A DNA stretch of 64,000 nucleotides from Rhodospirillaceae bacterium (GTDB taxonomy: Bacteria; Pseudomonadota; Alphaproteobacteria; SP197): the NCBI GenBank assembly GCA_002722885.1, contig PBNE01000004.1, positions 1-64,000 on the forward strand, written 5' to 3'. Positions 46,188-55,213 of this stretch are shown here, one piece after another; the first letter of the stretch is position 1, and each line of letters starts with the position of its first letter. The position numbers were made by a program, and so were the translations under genes. The notes under the pieces were generated by a model. That model worked only from the letters and a program-made list of their open reading frames with translations, was not told the origin of the DNA and did not search any database.

Positions 46188-46751
46188 TTGGCGTTGCTTG
46201 TGAACATCGCGCCGCCCGAATGGGATGTTGTTGTCGATCTGGTTTACGGCCATGACGACAACTTTATGGGTGCGGCGATCTATGAGAACCCGCGGTGTTT
46301 TCTGCATCCGGACGCCGCGGCCTGCCTGGCGCGCGCGATCGCGCTTGCTGCCGAGCAGGGGCTGCGTCTGAAGATCACCGATGGCTTCCGCCCGTCCGAG
46401 GCGCAATGGGCCTTGTGGAGCCATACGCCCGACACCGATTATGTCGCCGATCCCCGGCGCGGTTCGCCGCACAGCCGGGGCGTGGCGGTTGACGTCACGC
46501 TGATCGATAGCGTGGATCGGGAGCTCGACATGGGCGGTCCGGTCGATGAACTCACGACCAACGGCCATCACGACGCACCCGACATCGCACCGGCCCAGCG
46601 CGCCAACCGGCTTATGTTGCTCGGCATCATGACGGCCGCGGGATTCGATTGGTATGTCAACGAATGGTGGCATTACCAGCTCTTCCAGCCGCGCCGCTAT
46701 CCCGTGCTGACGGACCGTGCCGCCGCCACCGGCATGATGCCTGTGGCCTGA
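46188..46751 (+). CDS. D-alanyl-D-alanine dipeptidase (VanX/DdpX family)
   Basis: A 187-residue zinc dipeptidase. The metal site is SPHSRGVAVDVTL (His and Asp) and the active-site motif NEWWHYQ carries the catalytic Glu and third ligand His; KITDGFRPSEAQ is also characteristic. Without a signal peptide it should act in the cytoplasm, recycling D-Ala-D-Ala from peptidoglycan, not as vancomycin resistance. TTG 46188 has GGGAGAG 8 bases upstream and is the likely start. Confidence 0.87.
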   Translation: MALLVNIAPPEWDVVVDLVYGHDDNFMGAAIYENPRCFLHPDAAACLARAIALAAEQGLRLKITDGFRPSEAQWALWSHTPDTDYVADPRRGSPHSRGVAVDVTLIDSVDRELDMGGPVDELTTNGHHDAPDIAPAQRANRLMLLGIMTAAGFDWYVNEWWHYQLFQPRRYPVLTDRAAATGMMPVA

Positions 46752-46761
46752 CCGGCCGATC

Positions 46762-47346
46762 TCAGGTGATCTGGCAGGCTTCATCGAAGGTAAACCGGTA
46801 GGCGCGGGGTTCCAGGCCGCTGCGGTCGCCGTAGCCCAGATTGACAAGGAAGTTGCTGCGCCAGGTCGAGTCCGCAAAGAACTCGGCGTCCACACCGGCG
46901 TTGTCGAAACCCGACATCGGGCCGCAGTCCAGCCCCAGGGCACGGGCGGCGAGGATCAGATAGGCGCCCTGCAGCGTGCCGTTGCGGAAGGCGGTCTCCC
47001 GGGTGACCGCTTCACTGCCTGTGAACCAAGCCACGGCCTCGGCCATGAAGAGTCGAGGAAGATGCTCGTAGAACGCTGTGTCATAGGCCAGTATGGCAAC
47101 CACGGGGGCGGCCATGGTCTGTTCGACATTTGTGGAGGAAAGAAGCGGCTTGAGCCGCGCCTTAGCCTCGTCGCTTGTGGCAAAGATGACGCGCAGGGGC
47201 GAGCAATTGGCACTGGTCGGTCCCATCTTCACCAGATCCCAAAGGGCCTGCAGCGTGGCCTCGTCGACGGCTTTGTCCTGCCAACGTGTTACGGTGCGCG
47301 CCTCGCTGAAGATGAGGTCGAGAGCGGTGTCGTCGAGAGAGGTCAT
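46762..47346 (-). CDS. Nitroreductase-family malonic semialdehyde reductase-like (RutE-like)
   Basis: A 194-residue FMN nitroreductase-fold protein close to RutE of E. coli, which reduces malonic semialdehyde from pyrimidine breakdown to 3-hydroxypropionate. Shared motifs: [46 protein letters not shown] and NLGYGD. No rut operon lies around it, so it may act as a general reductase. ATG 47346 has AGGAGG 11 bases upstream and overlaps, on the other strand, the likely ATG of the deacetylase gene. Confidence 0.88.
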   Translation of the reverse strand: MTSLDDTALDLIFSEARTVTRWQDKAVDEATLQALWDLVKMGPTSANCSPLRVIFATSDEAKARLKPLLSSTNVEQTMAAPVVAILAYDTAFYEHLPRLFMAEAVAWFTGSEAVTRETAFRNGTLQGAYLILAARALGLDCGPMSGFDNAGVDAEFFADSTWRSNFLVNLGYGDRSGLEPRAYRFTFDEACQIT

Positions 47347-48448
47347 GGCCAACGGTTCCTCCTGTCGGTCCGGCTGGCCGTCAGGTGTAGCGACCCTGTG
47401 GCGTGTTGCCAAGTTCGTGCTCCTGTCGCTGTTCGTGCTCGCGGCTTCACCGGCGATGGACGTCTATGCCCAGGACGAAGTGGTTGCGATGCCGTCGGCC
47501 GTAGTCGTGATATACCACCGCTTCGGCGAAGACACGCTGCCGTCCACGAACATCTCGCTCGACCAGTTCGAAGCCCATCTCCGGTTGCTGCAGGACGGCA
47601 ACTACAACGTCGTGCCCCTGGAAGAGGTCGTCATCGCACTGCGCGACGGCACAGCTCTGCCCGACCGCACGATCGCCATCACGATCGATGACACCTTCCG
47701 TTCGATCTATACCGAGGCCTTCCCCCGTTTTCAGGTGGCGGGCTTTCCCTTCACCGTCTTCGTCAACACCGATTCGGTGGGCCAGGTCGGCGGCGCGCTG
47801 AGCTGGGACGATATCCGTGCCATGCATGCCGCTGGAGCCTCGATCGGCGCCCACAGTGCGGCGCATGCGCACATGCCGTTCATGGACCGTGGCGCGATGG
47901 AGGAGGACCTGGTCCGCATGACCTCGACCTTCCTGCAGGAGCTGGGGTTTGTGCCCAACATCTTCGCCTATCCGTATGGCGAATACAGCGACGAGGTGGT
48001 TGCGATGGTGCGCGATGCGGGCTACCTCGCCGCATTCGGCCAGCACTCGGGCGTGGCGGTCGCGGGCGCGGATCTTTTCACCTTGCCGCGCTTTGCGCTC
48101 AATGAGCGTTATGGCGAGCCCGACCGTTTCGCGACCATCATCGATACCCTGGGCCTGCCGGTCAGCGATCTGCTGCCCGAAGACATGCCGATCTGGGGTA
48201 CCGCACCCAATCCGCCGGCGATCGGATTCACCGTGGATGAAGAGGTCGGCTCGTTGCACCGCCTGGCGTGCTTTGCGTCGAACGGGGCCGATGTCACGCT
48301 CGATGTCTTGGGCGACCGCCGTGTCGAACTCCGCCTCGACCGTCCCTTCGGCCCCGGCCGCAGCCGCATCAACTGCACGATGCCCCTGCCCGACGGCCGC
48401 TTCCGCTGGCTCGGCATCCCGTTCCTGGTGCCGGGGGGCGTGGCGTGA
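47345..48448 (+). CDS. Secreted polysaccharide deacetylase (NodB/CE4 domain)
   Basis: A 367-residue exported protein. A basic N-region precedes a hydrophobic segment [12 protein letters not shown] and a likely cleavage at VYA-QDE (about residue 42). The NodB domain has TIDD (metal Asp pair, motif 1), [10 protein letters not shown] (HSxxH, motif 2) and AYPYGEYS (motif 3). A C-terminal domain of about 100 residues, with cysteines in LACFAS and RINCTM that may pair, is unassigned. It probably removes N-acetyl groups from an envelope polysaccharide. The start is uncertain: ATG 47345 gives a long 42-residue leader; GTG 47417 would give a leader lacking the basic N-region. Confidence 0.82.
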   Translation: MANGSSCRSGWPSGVATLWRVAKFVLLSLFVLAASPAMDVYAQDEVVAMPSAVVVIYHRFGEDTLPSTNISLDQFEAHLRLLQDGNYNVVPLEEVVIALRDGTALPDRTIAITIDDTFRSIYTEAFPRFQVAGFPFTVFVNTDSVGQVGGALSWDDIRAMHAAGASIGAHSAAHAHMPFMDRGAMEEDLVRMTSTFLQELGFVPNIFAYPYGEYSDEVVAMVRDAGYLAAFGQHSGVAVAGADLFTLPRFALNERYGEPDRFATIIDTLGLPVSDLLPEDMPIWGTAPNPPAIGFTVDEEVGSLHRLACFASNGADVTLDVLGDRRVELRLDRPFGPGRSRINCTMPLPDGRFRWLGIPFLVPGGVA

Positions 48449-48748
48449 ATGCACAACGACGTGTTGCCCTTAAGGGGCGCCATCCCTTATTTCTTTGTGT
48501 TCGTGTTTGTTTGGTACACGACCACCATGTTCCTGATCGCTGGGGTGATCAGTTACATTGTGTGCATTGGGATCATGACGGGTGTTTTCTTCGCAGTCAC
48601 AAGCGTCGAAAAGACCAAAGCGCGCCTGTGGTCTGTGATTCTCGACGATGCCAAATACGTAGCCATATGGTTTCCGGTTTTGGCGCTGACGCTGATCGTT
48701 GCTCCCCGTATGCGACGCCCTATTTGGCGACCAGATGCCAGGGGCTGA
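48449..48748 (+). CDS. Possible small two-helix membrane protein
   Basis: A 99-residue frame starting right after the deacetylase stop, with two hydrophobic segments (about 13-32 and 65-85, YVAIWFPVLALTLIVAP). The base composition is less GC-rich than the neighbours and I do not recognise a family, so it may be acquired sequence or a chance frame. No good ribosome-binding site other than that of the coupled position. Confidence 0.35.
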   Translation: MHNDVLPLRGAIPYFFVFVFVWYTTTMFLIAGVISYIVCIGIMTGVFFAVTSVEKTKARLWSVILDDAKYVAIWFPVLALTLIVAPRMRRPIWRPDARG

Positions 48749-48886
48749 AGCCTTCACAGTCAGTTGCCCAACGCTGTGTGAGCAAGAGTATCTGAATGAT
48801 CCGCAGCGAAAGCAGGAACCCGTGTGCCGGAAGTCTGGATGATTAAGGATTGACACCGAGTTTCGCCGCGGATTGAGGCTGCTGAC

Positions 48887-48920
48887 AAAAAACGCGCCCG
48901 CACCTGAGGGCGGATGCGTT
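48887..48920 (-). terminator. Rho-independent terminator of the glucosaminidase gene
   Basis: On the minus strand an 11-bp stem (48910-48920 with 48891-48901; one mismatch and one G-U pair) with an 8-base loop runs directly into a run of at least six U residues (48885-48890 region). It lies 26 bases past the stop of the leftward gene. Seen clearly in the sequence. Confidence 0.8.
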
Positions 48921-48945
48921 CTGTCACTCGAACTGGCGCGAGGCT

Positions 48946-49887
48946 TCAGATTGTGAGATCGGCCAGGCGCGCGTCGTCGAAGTCGGTCAGCTTGTTCTGG
49001 CGGATCACCGAACGAACCAGATCGACGTAGCCGGGATGTTCGGCGTAGTCGTCGAGGCCACCGGCCAGGGTCCAGCCGTCGATCGCCAGCTCCTGGGCGT
49101 GCAGGTCGACACGAAGCTGACGCAAGTGCTCGTAGGCCGGGTGGCGGTTCAGGTTGACCAGATAGGCCAGAACCGAATCGCGCAGGCCGTCGAAGGCCTT
49201 CACGACATGGCCTTCGCCGGCGGGCCGGGCCTCGGGCACGATGCCTTCGTCCTCGTTCCAGCTGCGCTGGCCGAACACGGCGTTACCTTCATGGGCGAAG
49301 CGCGAGGTGCCCCAACCCGATTCCAGGGCCGACTGGGCCAGCGCCAGCGACGCGGGGATCACATCGACCCGGCGCAGGAGCTCGTCGAGATCGTTGTCGT
49401 CGACATAATAGAGGGCCGCGAGATCCTCGAGCCAGATGCGGTCTTCAGTCTCGATCGGTTGATCGATGTCGATAAGCGTCTTGAGATAGAGCAGCTGGGC
49501 GCGGTCGTCCATAATGTGCTCGTTGGCGTCCAGCACCAGCGGCAGCATGACCTTGATGAAGATGCGCTTCTTTTCGGTCGTCTGGCTGATTTCGGCCATG
49601 TCGGCCGGCAGCGCGGCGGCAAAGACGCGCGGCACCAGAGCGTCTTCCTCGCGAACCTCGGACACGGTCAGCCCGGCGGCCGTCAACATGGCATCGATCG
49701 TGTCGGCATTGCTCTCGGGAAGGAAGGCGTTTTCAAGGCGCGCGACCTCAACCTGGGCGGCATCCCGCGTGGCCAGGTCGATCCTTTCCGGCGCGGGGCG
49801 GGCGAAGACCGCATCGGCGGCATCGCTTGTGCCCGACATGAAGGCTGCGGCCAGGAGGGCCGCACCGGCAAGGGTAACGTACTTCAT
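48946..49887 (-). CDS. Glucosaminidase-domain protein (Bax/GH73-like)
   Basis: A 313-residue secreted protein. Signal peptide MKYVTLAGAALLAAAFMSGT ends near AADA (about residue 24). The C-terminal half has the beta-N-acetylglucosaminidase (GH73/FlgJ/Bax) features: LAQSALESGWGTSRFA with the catalytic Glu, NAVFGQRSWNEDEG, and VKAFDGLRDSVLAYLVNLNRHPAYEHLRQLR. It should cleave the peptidoglycan glycan strand. The N-terminal half (30-130) is a helical region as in Bax. Monocistronic, ending at a terminator. Confidence 0.88.
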   Translation of the reverse strand: MKYVTLAGAALLAAAFMSGTSDAADAVFARPAPERIDLATRDAAQVEVARLENAFLPESNADTIDAMLTAAGLTVSEVREEDALVPRVFAAALPADMAEISQTTEKKRIFIKVMLPLVLDANEHIMDDRAQLLYLKTLIDIDQPIETEDRIWLEDLAALYYVDDNDLDELLRRVDVIPASLALAQSALESGWGTSRFAHEGNAVFGQRSWNEDEGIVPEARPAGEGHVVKAFDGLRDSVLAYLVNLNRHPAYEHLRQLRVDLHAQELAIDGWTLAGGLDDYAEHPGYVDLVRSVIRQNKLTDFDDARLADLTI

Positions 49888-49959
49888 GATGGGGAGGCTC
49901 CTTTTGAACCCCGGTCTCGACCGCTGCCTTCCGTCCTCCGGGAAAGAAGCGGGGCCGCC

Positions 49960-50514
49960 CTACATGACGGGGCGGACCTCGATGACCTCGGGTATGTAGT
50001 GTTTCAGAAGATTCTCGATGCCCATTTTGAGGGTCATTGTTGAGCTCGGGCAGCCCTGACAGGCGCCCTGCATGGTCAGCGACACGATACCGTTCTGGTA
50101 GGACCGGAACACAATGTCGCCGCCGTCCTGCGCGACGGCTGGGCGAACCCGGGTATCGAGCAATTCCTTGATCTGGCCGACCACTTCGGCGTCGTCGTTG
50201 GCATAGGTCTCTTCGGCCGCAGCACCTTCGCCTTCGATCACCGGACGTCCGGCGATGAAATGCTCCATGATCACGCCCAGAATGGTGGGTTTCATGAGCT
50301 GCCAGTCACCGCCCTCGCTCTTGGTCACGGAGACGAAGTCACCGCCCAGGAAGACGCCCTCGACGTGGGCAACATCAAACAGGCGGTGCGCCAGGGGCGA
50401 GCGCTCGGCATCGTCTTGGTTGGTGAAATCGGCCGTTCCGGACGCCATCACTGCCTTGCCGGGCAGAAACTTGAGGGTCGACGGATTGGGTGTGTCTTCG
50501 GTCTGGATGAACAC
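49960..50514 (-). CDS. NifU-domain Fe-S cluster carrier (NfuA-like)
   Basis: A 184-residue protein with an N-terminal Nfu_N domain (FIQTEDTPNPSTLKFLPGK, VFLGGDFVSVTK) and a C-terminal NifU domain (VRPAVAQDGGDIVF, MQGACQGCPSST with the CxxC that carries a 4Fe-4S cluster). A scaffold or carrier for Fe-S delivery, typical of alphaproteobacteria and mitochondria. GTG 50514 has GGAG 6 bases upstream and gives the standard N-terminus. Confidence 0.94.
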   Translation of the reverse strand: MFIQTEDTPNPSTLKFLPGKAVMASGTADFTNQDDAERSPLAHRLFDVAHVEGVFLGGDFVSVTKSEGGDWQLMKPTILGVIMEHFIAGRPVIEGEGAAAEETYANDDAEVVGQIKELLDTRVRPAVAQDGGDIVFRSYQNGIVSLTMQGACQGCPSSTMTLKMGIENLLKHYIPEVIEVRPVM

Positions 50515-51044
50515 TGTTCTCTCCGTTTCCTCCGGCGCCGCAGCCAGAGTGCTGCGATAGACCGCCGACAAAAGAGGACCGAAACGGTCCCGTTCATCGG
50601 TGACTGGAACTTAGTGATCATCGTCACAGGGTCAAGGGGCACGGTGGACAACGCATGGCTGCCATGCGCTGCGCTGTTTTCTAGCCTCAGGCGCCGGGCG
50701 CTAACTCCAGTCGCTTGGCTCACGCCGCTTTCGCGGCGGGCTCGCCGTTGCTCCCTTCGGCCCCTTGCAGGGGCCTCTCGCCTGCAGGACGTCGGTGATG
50801 GTTCCAACGAACACCGGCGCACACGGCGACAGGCATTTTCAGCGGGAGAGAGCGAAGCGCCCGCCGACCGGTGCGACTGCACCGGCGCGCCAAAGACGCG
50901 CAAGCCAAGCGACTGGAGTTAGCGCCCGGCGCCTGAGGTAACAAGAAACAAAACCGAACGGAACGAGGGCCAGCGACTGAGGCCAAACAAAAAACAACAA
51001 CGCGAAGCCGCTCTGCATCTTCATTCCGAGCAAGCCGTCAGGCT
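50515..51044. other. Intergenic region carrying a fold-back repeat element
   Basis: A 530-base region without recognisable genes. It holds the 254-bp inverted-repeat element (separate entry) and, right of it (50939-51044), a purine-rich stretch with several runs of A and CAA. Short frames exist here but none has family-like character. Confidence 0.55.
50685..50938. mobile_element. Putative non-autonomous fold-back (MITE-like) element with 36-bp perfect inverted repeats
   Basis: Bases 50685-50720 and 50903-50938 are exact reverse complements over 36 bp, enclosing 182 bp with further hairpins (for example CGCCGC-TTTCG-GCGGCG-type near 50722). No transposase frame is inside. Long, perfect terminal repeats on a short non-coding body are the shape of a MITE or REP-derived bipartite element. 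No target-site duplication could be confirmed: the bases outside, TAG at the left and TAA at the right, do not obviously match. Confidence 0.55.
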
Positions 51045-51548
51045 TTACGTAATGTTGATAATCTTCTCGTCGCTGAGTGTCCCGGGGATCACGACCAGCG
51101 GGATGGTCAGGCGCCCGGCGAGGTGGCCGGCGAGGAACGAGACCAGCTTGCCGCGTCCCTCGGCTGGGTTTGAGCCGACGCACAGAAGGTCGATCGAGGG
51201 GTCGTCGTCGATCGCACCGAGGATCTCGTCGCCGATGCGGCCTTCGCGCAACATCAGCTGGGGCATCACGCCGGCGAAGGCGTTGACGTCGGCGGCGATT
51301 TCATTGAGCAGGGTTTCGGCCTCGTCGCGCCTTTCCTCTCGCATCATCTCCTCGACGCCGGACCACTGGCGGAAATCGACCGGCTGGGTGACATGCAGCA
51401 AGGCCACACGGCCATTGGTCGTTTTGGCGCGGCGGCAGGCGTAGTGCACGGCGACCTTGCTGGGTGCTGAGCCATCGACGCAGACGAGGAATTTCACCTG
51501 TCCGGCAATGTGGTCGCTGCTGGGGCCGCTGGAAGGGGTGTCGTTCAT
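51045..51548 (-). CDS. Universal stress protein (UspA family)
   Basis: A 167-residue UspA-fold protein: FLVCVDGSAPSKVAVHYACRRA at the N-terminus and the ATP-binding-like GSNPAEGRGKLVSFLAGHLAGRL at the C-terminus (GxxxGxxxxxxxxGxxx(S/T) variant). A 15-residue extension precedes the fold. ATG 51548 fits; the frame is open 51 bases upstream. Role in stress survival is inferred from the family only. Confidence 0.9.
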   Translation of the reverse strand: MNDTPSSGPSSDHIAGQVKFLVCVDGSAPSKVAVHYACRRAKTTNGRVALLHVTQPVDFRQWSGVEEMMREERRDEAETLLNEIAADVNAFAGVMPQLMLREGRIGDEILGAIDDDPSIDLLCVGSNPAEGRGKLVSFLAGHLAGRLTIPLVVIPGTLSDEKIINIT

Positions 51549-51616
51549 GGTGCTCCGTGGTGTTCTCAGGGGGCCGGGGCGATCTCTGCCGCCTGCCATG
51601 GCCCGTGCGGTGGCCG

Positions 51617-52396
51617 TCAGGGCCGCCGGAACAGGAAGTTTCCCACCAAGCCTGCCAGAACTGCACCAATCACCGCAAGGATGCCGTAAAGCGAAGCTTC
51701 TTCATGGGCAAAGACGTAGATATCGGCACCGAACCCGGCCTTGTCGACAAACAGCGGTGAGGATTGCGAGGCCACAACATCGCCGTCGCGGATCAGATAG
51801 GTGAGCGTGGTGTAATTTCCAACCGGCACGCCGGCAGGAAACGGAATGCTGGCCCGGAACAGGCGCCCACCCACCACGTCGACACGCTCGGGCTCGGTCG
51901 GGTAGAGGCCTTCGCTCTGCTGCAGTTCGATCAGGGCGTCGGCGAATTCGGCCTGTTCCTCATCGGTCAGGTCTTCGGACGAAACCATCCGCAAACTGTC
52001 GAGCCCGATTTCGACCAGGCGGCGCATTTCGATGGGCCCGATGTCCTCCAGTGACCGGGTCGCTGCTACGCCATAGAACGCGGGAACATTGTCGAACTCG
52101 ACCGATTCCGCGTTGATCCAGATGCCGGCGACCCGCGCCTTGTGCCGTACCACCATGGTTTCGCGGGGTCCCATCACGACCACCACGATGTCGCCTTCGC
52201 CCTCGATGGAGCCGAAAACCAGGAGATCGGTGCCGGTGAAATCCGACGTGATGGCGATCAGATGGTCTGAGATGTCGGCGACCAGATCCTGTGCTGCGGC
52301 CGGACGCGGCACGAACGCCAGAACGGCGAGCAATGCCAGCAGCAGGTGGCGGGGCCAGCGATGGGGCCGGGGGTGATGGTAGGAGCGGTGGTTCAA
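51617..52396 (-). CDS. TIGR02186 family (alphaproteobacterial transmembrane) protein
   Basis: A 259-residue protein with an N-terminal signal or anchor (HLLLALLAVLAFVPRPAAAQD), a large periplasmic domain (LVADISDHLIAITSDFTGTDLLVFGS) and a C-terminal membrane helix (LYGILAVIGAVLAGLVGNFLFRRP). I recognise this as the TIGR02186 family, found beside TauE-type exporters. The TTG start at 52396 overlaps the exporter stop as TTGA, so translation is coupled. Function unknown; likely a partner of the exporter. Confidence 0.85.
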   Translation of the reverse strand: MNHRSYHHPRPHRWPRHLLLALLAVLAFVPRPAAAQDLVADISDHLIAITSDFTGTDLLVFGSIEGEGDIVVVVMGPRETMVVRHKARVAGIWINAESVEFDNVPAFYGVAATRSLEDIGPIEMRRLVEIGLDSLRMVSSEDLTDEEQAEFADALIELQQSEGLYPTEPERVDVVGGRLFRASIPFPAGVPVGNYTTLTYLIRDGDVVASQSSPLFVDKAGFGADIYVFAHEEASLYGILAVIGAVLAGLVGNFLFRRP

Positions 52397-53316
52397 TGCA
52401 GCCCTATCACGGACAGGCTGTAGAGGCTCGACGGCTCGGCGATCAGGCGCCAGAACAGCGTAGCGCAGACCCCCAGCACGACCAGGGCCAGCAGGCCGCG
52501 CAGCTCTTCGCCGCGCAGCTCGGCGCCGACCCGCGTGCCGAACTGCGCGCCGATCACGGCACCCAGGGTCAACAGGCCCGCCAGCAGGACATCGACGGTC
52601 TGGGTGTTGGTCGCGTGCAGGAAGGTCGCCACCGCCGTCACGAAAGTGATCTGGAAGAGCGAGGTGCCGATCACCACGCTAACCGGGATGCCCAGCACAT
52701 AGATCATCGCGGGCACTAGCAGAAAGCCGCCGCCGACACCCATTATCGCGGCGAGCACGCCGACCAGGAATCCTAGCGCAATCGGCATCACCGCGCTGAT
52801 GTAGAGGCGCGAGGTGCGGAAGCGCATCTTGAACGGCAGACCGTGGCCCCAGTGATGGACATGGGCCTTCTTGCGCACCTGGGTTCCGTCGCGCCGCTTC
52901 AGGATCGCGCGTGCCGATTCCACCATCATCAGACTGCCGATCGCACCCAGCATCACGACATAGGAAATCGAAATCACCAGATCGATCTGGCCCAAATCGC
53001 GCAGGATGCCGAACAGCCAGACACCGAAGGCCGACCCCGCCATACCACCGACCAGCAGGACACCGCCCATCTTGAAATCGACCTGCTGGCGCCGCCAATG
53101 CGCCATGAAGCCGGAGACCGAGGCGGCGACCACCTGGTTGACCTCCGAGCCCACGGCCACGGGTGGCGGTACGCCGATGAATATCAGCAGCGGGGTCATC
53201 AGAAACCCGCCGCCAACCCCGAACAGGCCCGATAGAAATCCGACCGCGCCGCCCATGCCGAGCAGCAGGAAAATGTCGACGGACATCTCTGCGATCGGCA
53301 GGTAGATCTGGAACAT
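52393..53316 (-). CDS. Sulfite exporter TauE/SafE family permease
   Basis: A 307-residue TSUP-family permease, with two repeats of transmembrane helices carrying GGAVGFLSGLFGVGGGFLMTPLL and LGFLVGVLAAIMGVGGGFLLVPAM. A cytoplasmic insert (ILKRRDGTQVRKKAHVHHWGHG) separates them. TSUP proteins move sulfite, sulfoacetate or other organosulfonates; the actual substrate here is not shown. Coupled to the TIGR02186 gene. Confidence 0.9.
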   Translation of the reverse strand: MFQIYLPIAEMSVDIFLLLGMGGAVGFLSGLFGVGGGFLMTPLLIFIGVPPPVAVGSEVNQVVAASVSGFMAHWRRQQVDFKMGGVLLVGGMAGSAFGVWLFGILRDLGQIDLVISISYVVMLGAIGSLMMVESARAILKRRDGTQVRKKAHVHHWGHGLPFKMRFRTSRLYISAVMPIALGFLVGVLAAIMGVGGGFLLVPAMIYVLGIPVSVVIGTSLFQITFVTAVATFLHATNTQTVDVLLAGLLTLGAVIGAQFGTRVGAELRGEELRGLLALVVLGVCATLFWRLIAEPSSLYSLSVIGLH

Positions 53317-53447
53317 GGGCGCTTCCGCAAGGTTACGACGTTACCATCTCTTTTGCGCCCGCTTCCCGTCGCCGACAAGCGGAAATCGGGCTAAACGGTC
53401 CCTGATCACCCCGGTTTGCCCGAATTGGTCCCGCGACCTGCCCTGGG

Positions 53448-54611
53448 TCAGGCCAGCATCATGCTCAGAACGCTGTTGAGAACCTGACGCCCTTGAGCGG
53501 TCGCTCGGACATGCGTCACGTCCCGTTCCAGCATGCCGGTCTCGACGAGATGGCCCAGCGTTTCCGGATCGACCGCTTCGTTCCAGCTCCTGCCGGCGGC
53601 GCGGCGCATGTCGTGATCGCTCAACCCGTCGACCAGACGCATTCCCATCATCAGAACCTCGGCCAGCCGGTCCTCGCCTTCGATGGTTTCGGTCTCGGCC
53701 GTGGCATGGCCGTCCCGCCCACAGGCGGCGAGCCAGGTTTCAGGCGCCCGTTCCTGGCGGCGCTGAATGCTGACGCCGCCGTCTTCGTTGATCCGCCCGT
53801 GCGCGCCGGGCCCCACCCCGACCCACTCGCCCGAGCGCCAGTAGGTCGTGTTGTGGCGGCTCCTGGCATTCGTCTTCGCGTGGTTTGAAATCTCGTAGGC
53901 ATTCAGGCCCGCCGCATCGGTCAGAACCTGGGTCGTCTCATACATATCGGCCTGGGCGTCCTCGTTGGGCAGATCGAGCGCGCCACGCCGCGCCAGCGTG
54001 TGGAACTGGGTGCCCGGCTCGATGGTGAGCTGGTAAAGCGACAGGTGATCGGTCCCCAGCAGCAGCGCCTGAATCAGCTCGTCGCGCCAGCTCTCGGGGG
54101 TCTGGCCCATGCGGGCATAGATCAGATCGAAGGACATCGACGGGAAGGTGTTGCGCGCGATCTCGATCGCCGCGAGCGCCTGCGCTTCGTTGTGCTGACG
54201 GCCCAGAGCACGCAGCGCGTTGTCGTCCAGCGCCTGCACGCCCAGGGACACGCGGTTCACGCCTGCCGCCCGATAGCCCGCGAACCGTCCGGCCTCGACG
54301 CTGCCCGGGTTGGCCTCCAGCGTGATCTCGACATCTGCGGCGACAGACCAGTGCTCCGGCACCGCGTCCAGGACGGCGGCCACGGTCGCTGGGTTCATCA
54401 GCGACGGCGTGCCGCCGCCGAAGAAGATGCTGGTCACGGTCCGGCCCGGTGCCAGTTCGGCCATATGGGCAAGTTCGCCCACCAGTGCATCGCGCCACGC
54501 CGCTTCGTCGATCGACGCGCGGACATGGCTGTTGAAGTCGCAGTAAGGACACTTCGAAACACAGAAGGGCCAATGAACATAAATGCCGAAACCCAGTTCC
54601 TCAGAGGTCAT
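53448..54611 (-). CDS. hemW: Haem chaperone HemW (radical SAM, coproporphyrinogen oxidase-like)
   Basis: A 387-residue radical-SAM-type protein: WPFCVSKCPYCDFNSH with CxxxCxxC, IFFGGGTPSL, and SFDLIYARMGQTPESW. HemW proteins lack the oxidase activity of HemN and are thought to insert haem; the HNxxY motif RSRHNTTYWRSGEWVGVGPGAH is present. ATG 54611 overlaps the rdgB stop (TGATG). rph-rdgB-hemW is a common alphaproteobacterial order. Confidence 0.94.
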   Translation of the reverse strand: MTSEELGFGIYVHWPFCVSKCPYCDFNSHVRASIDEAAWRDALVGELAHMAELAPGRTVTSIFFGGGTPSLMNPATVAAVLDAVPEHWSVAADVEITLEANPGSVEAGRFAGYRAAGVNRVSLGVQALDDNALRALGRQHNEAQALAAIEIARNTFPSMSFDLIYARMGQTPESWRDELIQALLLGTDHLSLYQLTIEPGTQFHTLARRGALDLPNEDAQADMYETTQVLTDAAGLNAYEISNHAKTNARSRHNTTYWRSGEWVGVGPGAHGRINEDGGVSIQRRQERAPETWLAACGRDGHATAETETIEGEDRLAEVLMMGMRLVDGLSDHDMRRAAGRSWNEAVDPETLGHLVETGMLERDVTHVRATAQGRQVLNSVLSMMLA

Positions 54612-55213
54612 CAATGAAAATCCGCTGCCCCGATCAGCCTCGCGAACCCGCGGGCCCTGTGGTTGAAGGTCTTTTTTTCGGCCATCTCCATCTCGCCGAA
54701 GGTGCGCGTGTCGCCGTCGGGGATGAAGATGGGATCGTAACCGAAGCCGTTGCTTCCGCGTGGTGGAAATACCAGCGACCCGTCGACCCGGCCTTCGAAG
54801 ATGCGGCTGGCGCCGTCCGGCCAGGCCAGCGCCAGTACGCAGAAGAAGCTCGCGCTGCGGTCCGGGTTGTCGGCCAGCTCGGTTTCGACCCGCTTCATGG
54901 CCATGGCGAAATCCTTGTCCGGTCCGCCCCAGCGTGCAGAGTAGATTCCCGGCGCACCACCCAGCCCCCAGACCGACAGGCCGGAATCGTCCGACAGTGC
55001 CGGCAGGCCTGAGCCCTCCGCCGCAGCTTGCGCCTTCAAGAGCGCGTTAGCGGTGAAGCTGTCGCCGGTCTCCTCCGGCTCCGGCAGGTTTAGTGATGCC
55101 GCGCCGACGACCTCCACGGCAAAGGGCTGCAACAGATCATCGATCTCCCTGACCTTGCCGGGGTTGTGGCTGGCAATCACCAGCCGGGGCGGAAGCTGAA
55201 GGCGTTCCTCCAT
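54611..55213 (-). CDS. rdgB: XTP/dITP diphosphatase RdgB
   Basis: A 200-residue Ham1-type pyrophosphatase that removes hypoxanthine and xanthine nucleotides. [18 protein letters not shown] at the N-terminus, [23 protein letters not shown] and [12 protein letters not shown] are the family motifs. ATG 55213 overlaps the rph stop (TGATG). A long open frame continues upstream but lies antisense-phase over rph and is not coding. Confidence 0.96.
   Translation of the reverse strand: MEERLQLPPRLVIASHNPGKVREIDDLLQPFAVEVVGAASLNLPEPEETGDSFTANALLKAQAAAEGSGLPALSDDSGLSVWGLGGAPGIYSARWGGPDKDFAMAMKRVETELADNPDRSASFFCVLALAWPDGASRIFEGRVDGSLVFPPRGSNGFGYDPIFIPDGDTRTFGEMEMAEKKTFNHRARGFARLIGAADFH

Noticed and set aside
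48470..48856. Minus-strand 128-residue frame beside the deacetylase
   Set aside because: Composition and lack of homology suggest chance; the small plus-strand membrane frame is only slightly better and is listed with low confidence.
50515..51044. An insertion sequence remnant with a transposase
   Set aside because: No DDE-type or HTH motif could be seen in any frame; only the inverted repeats are supported.
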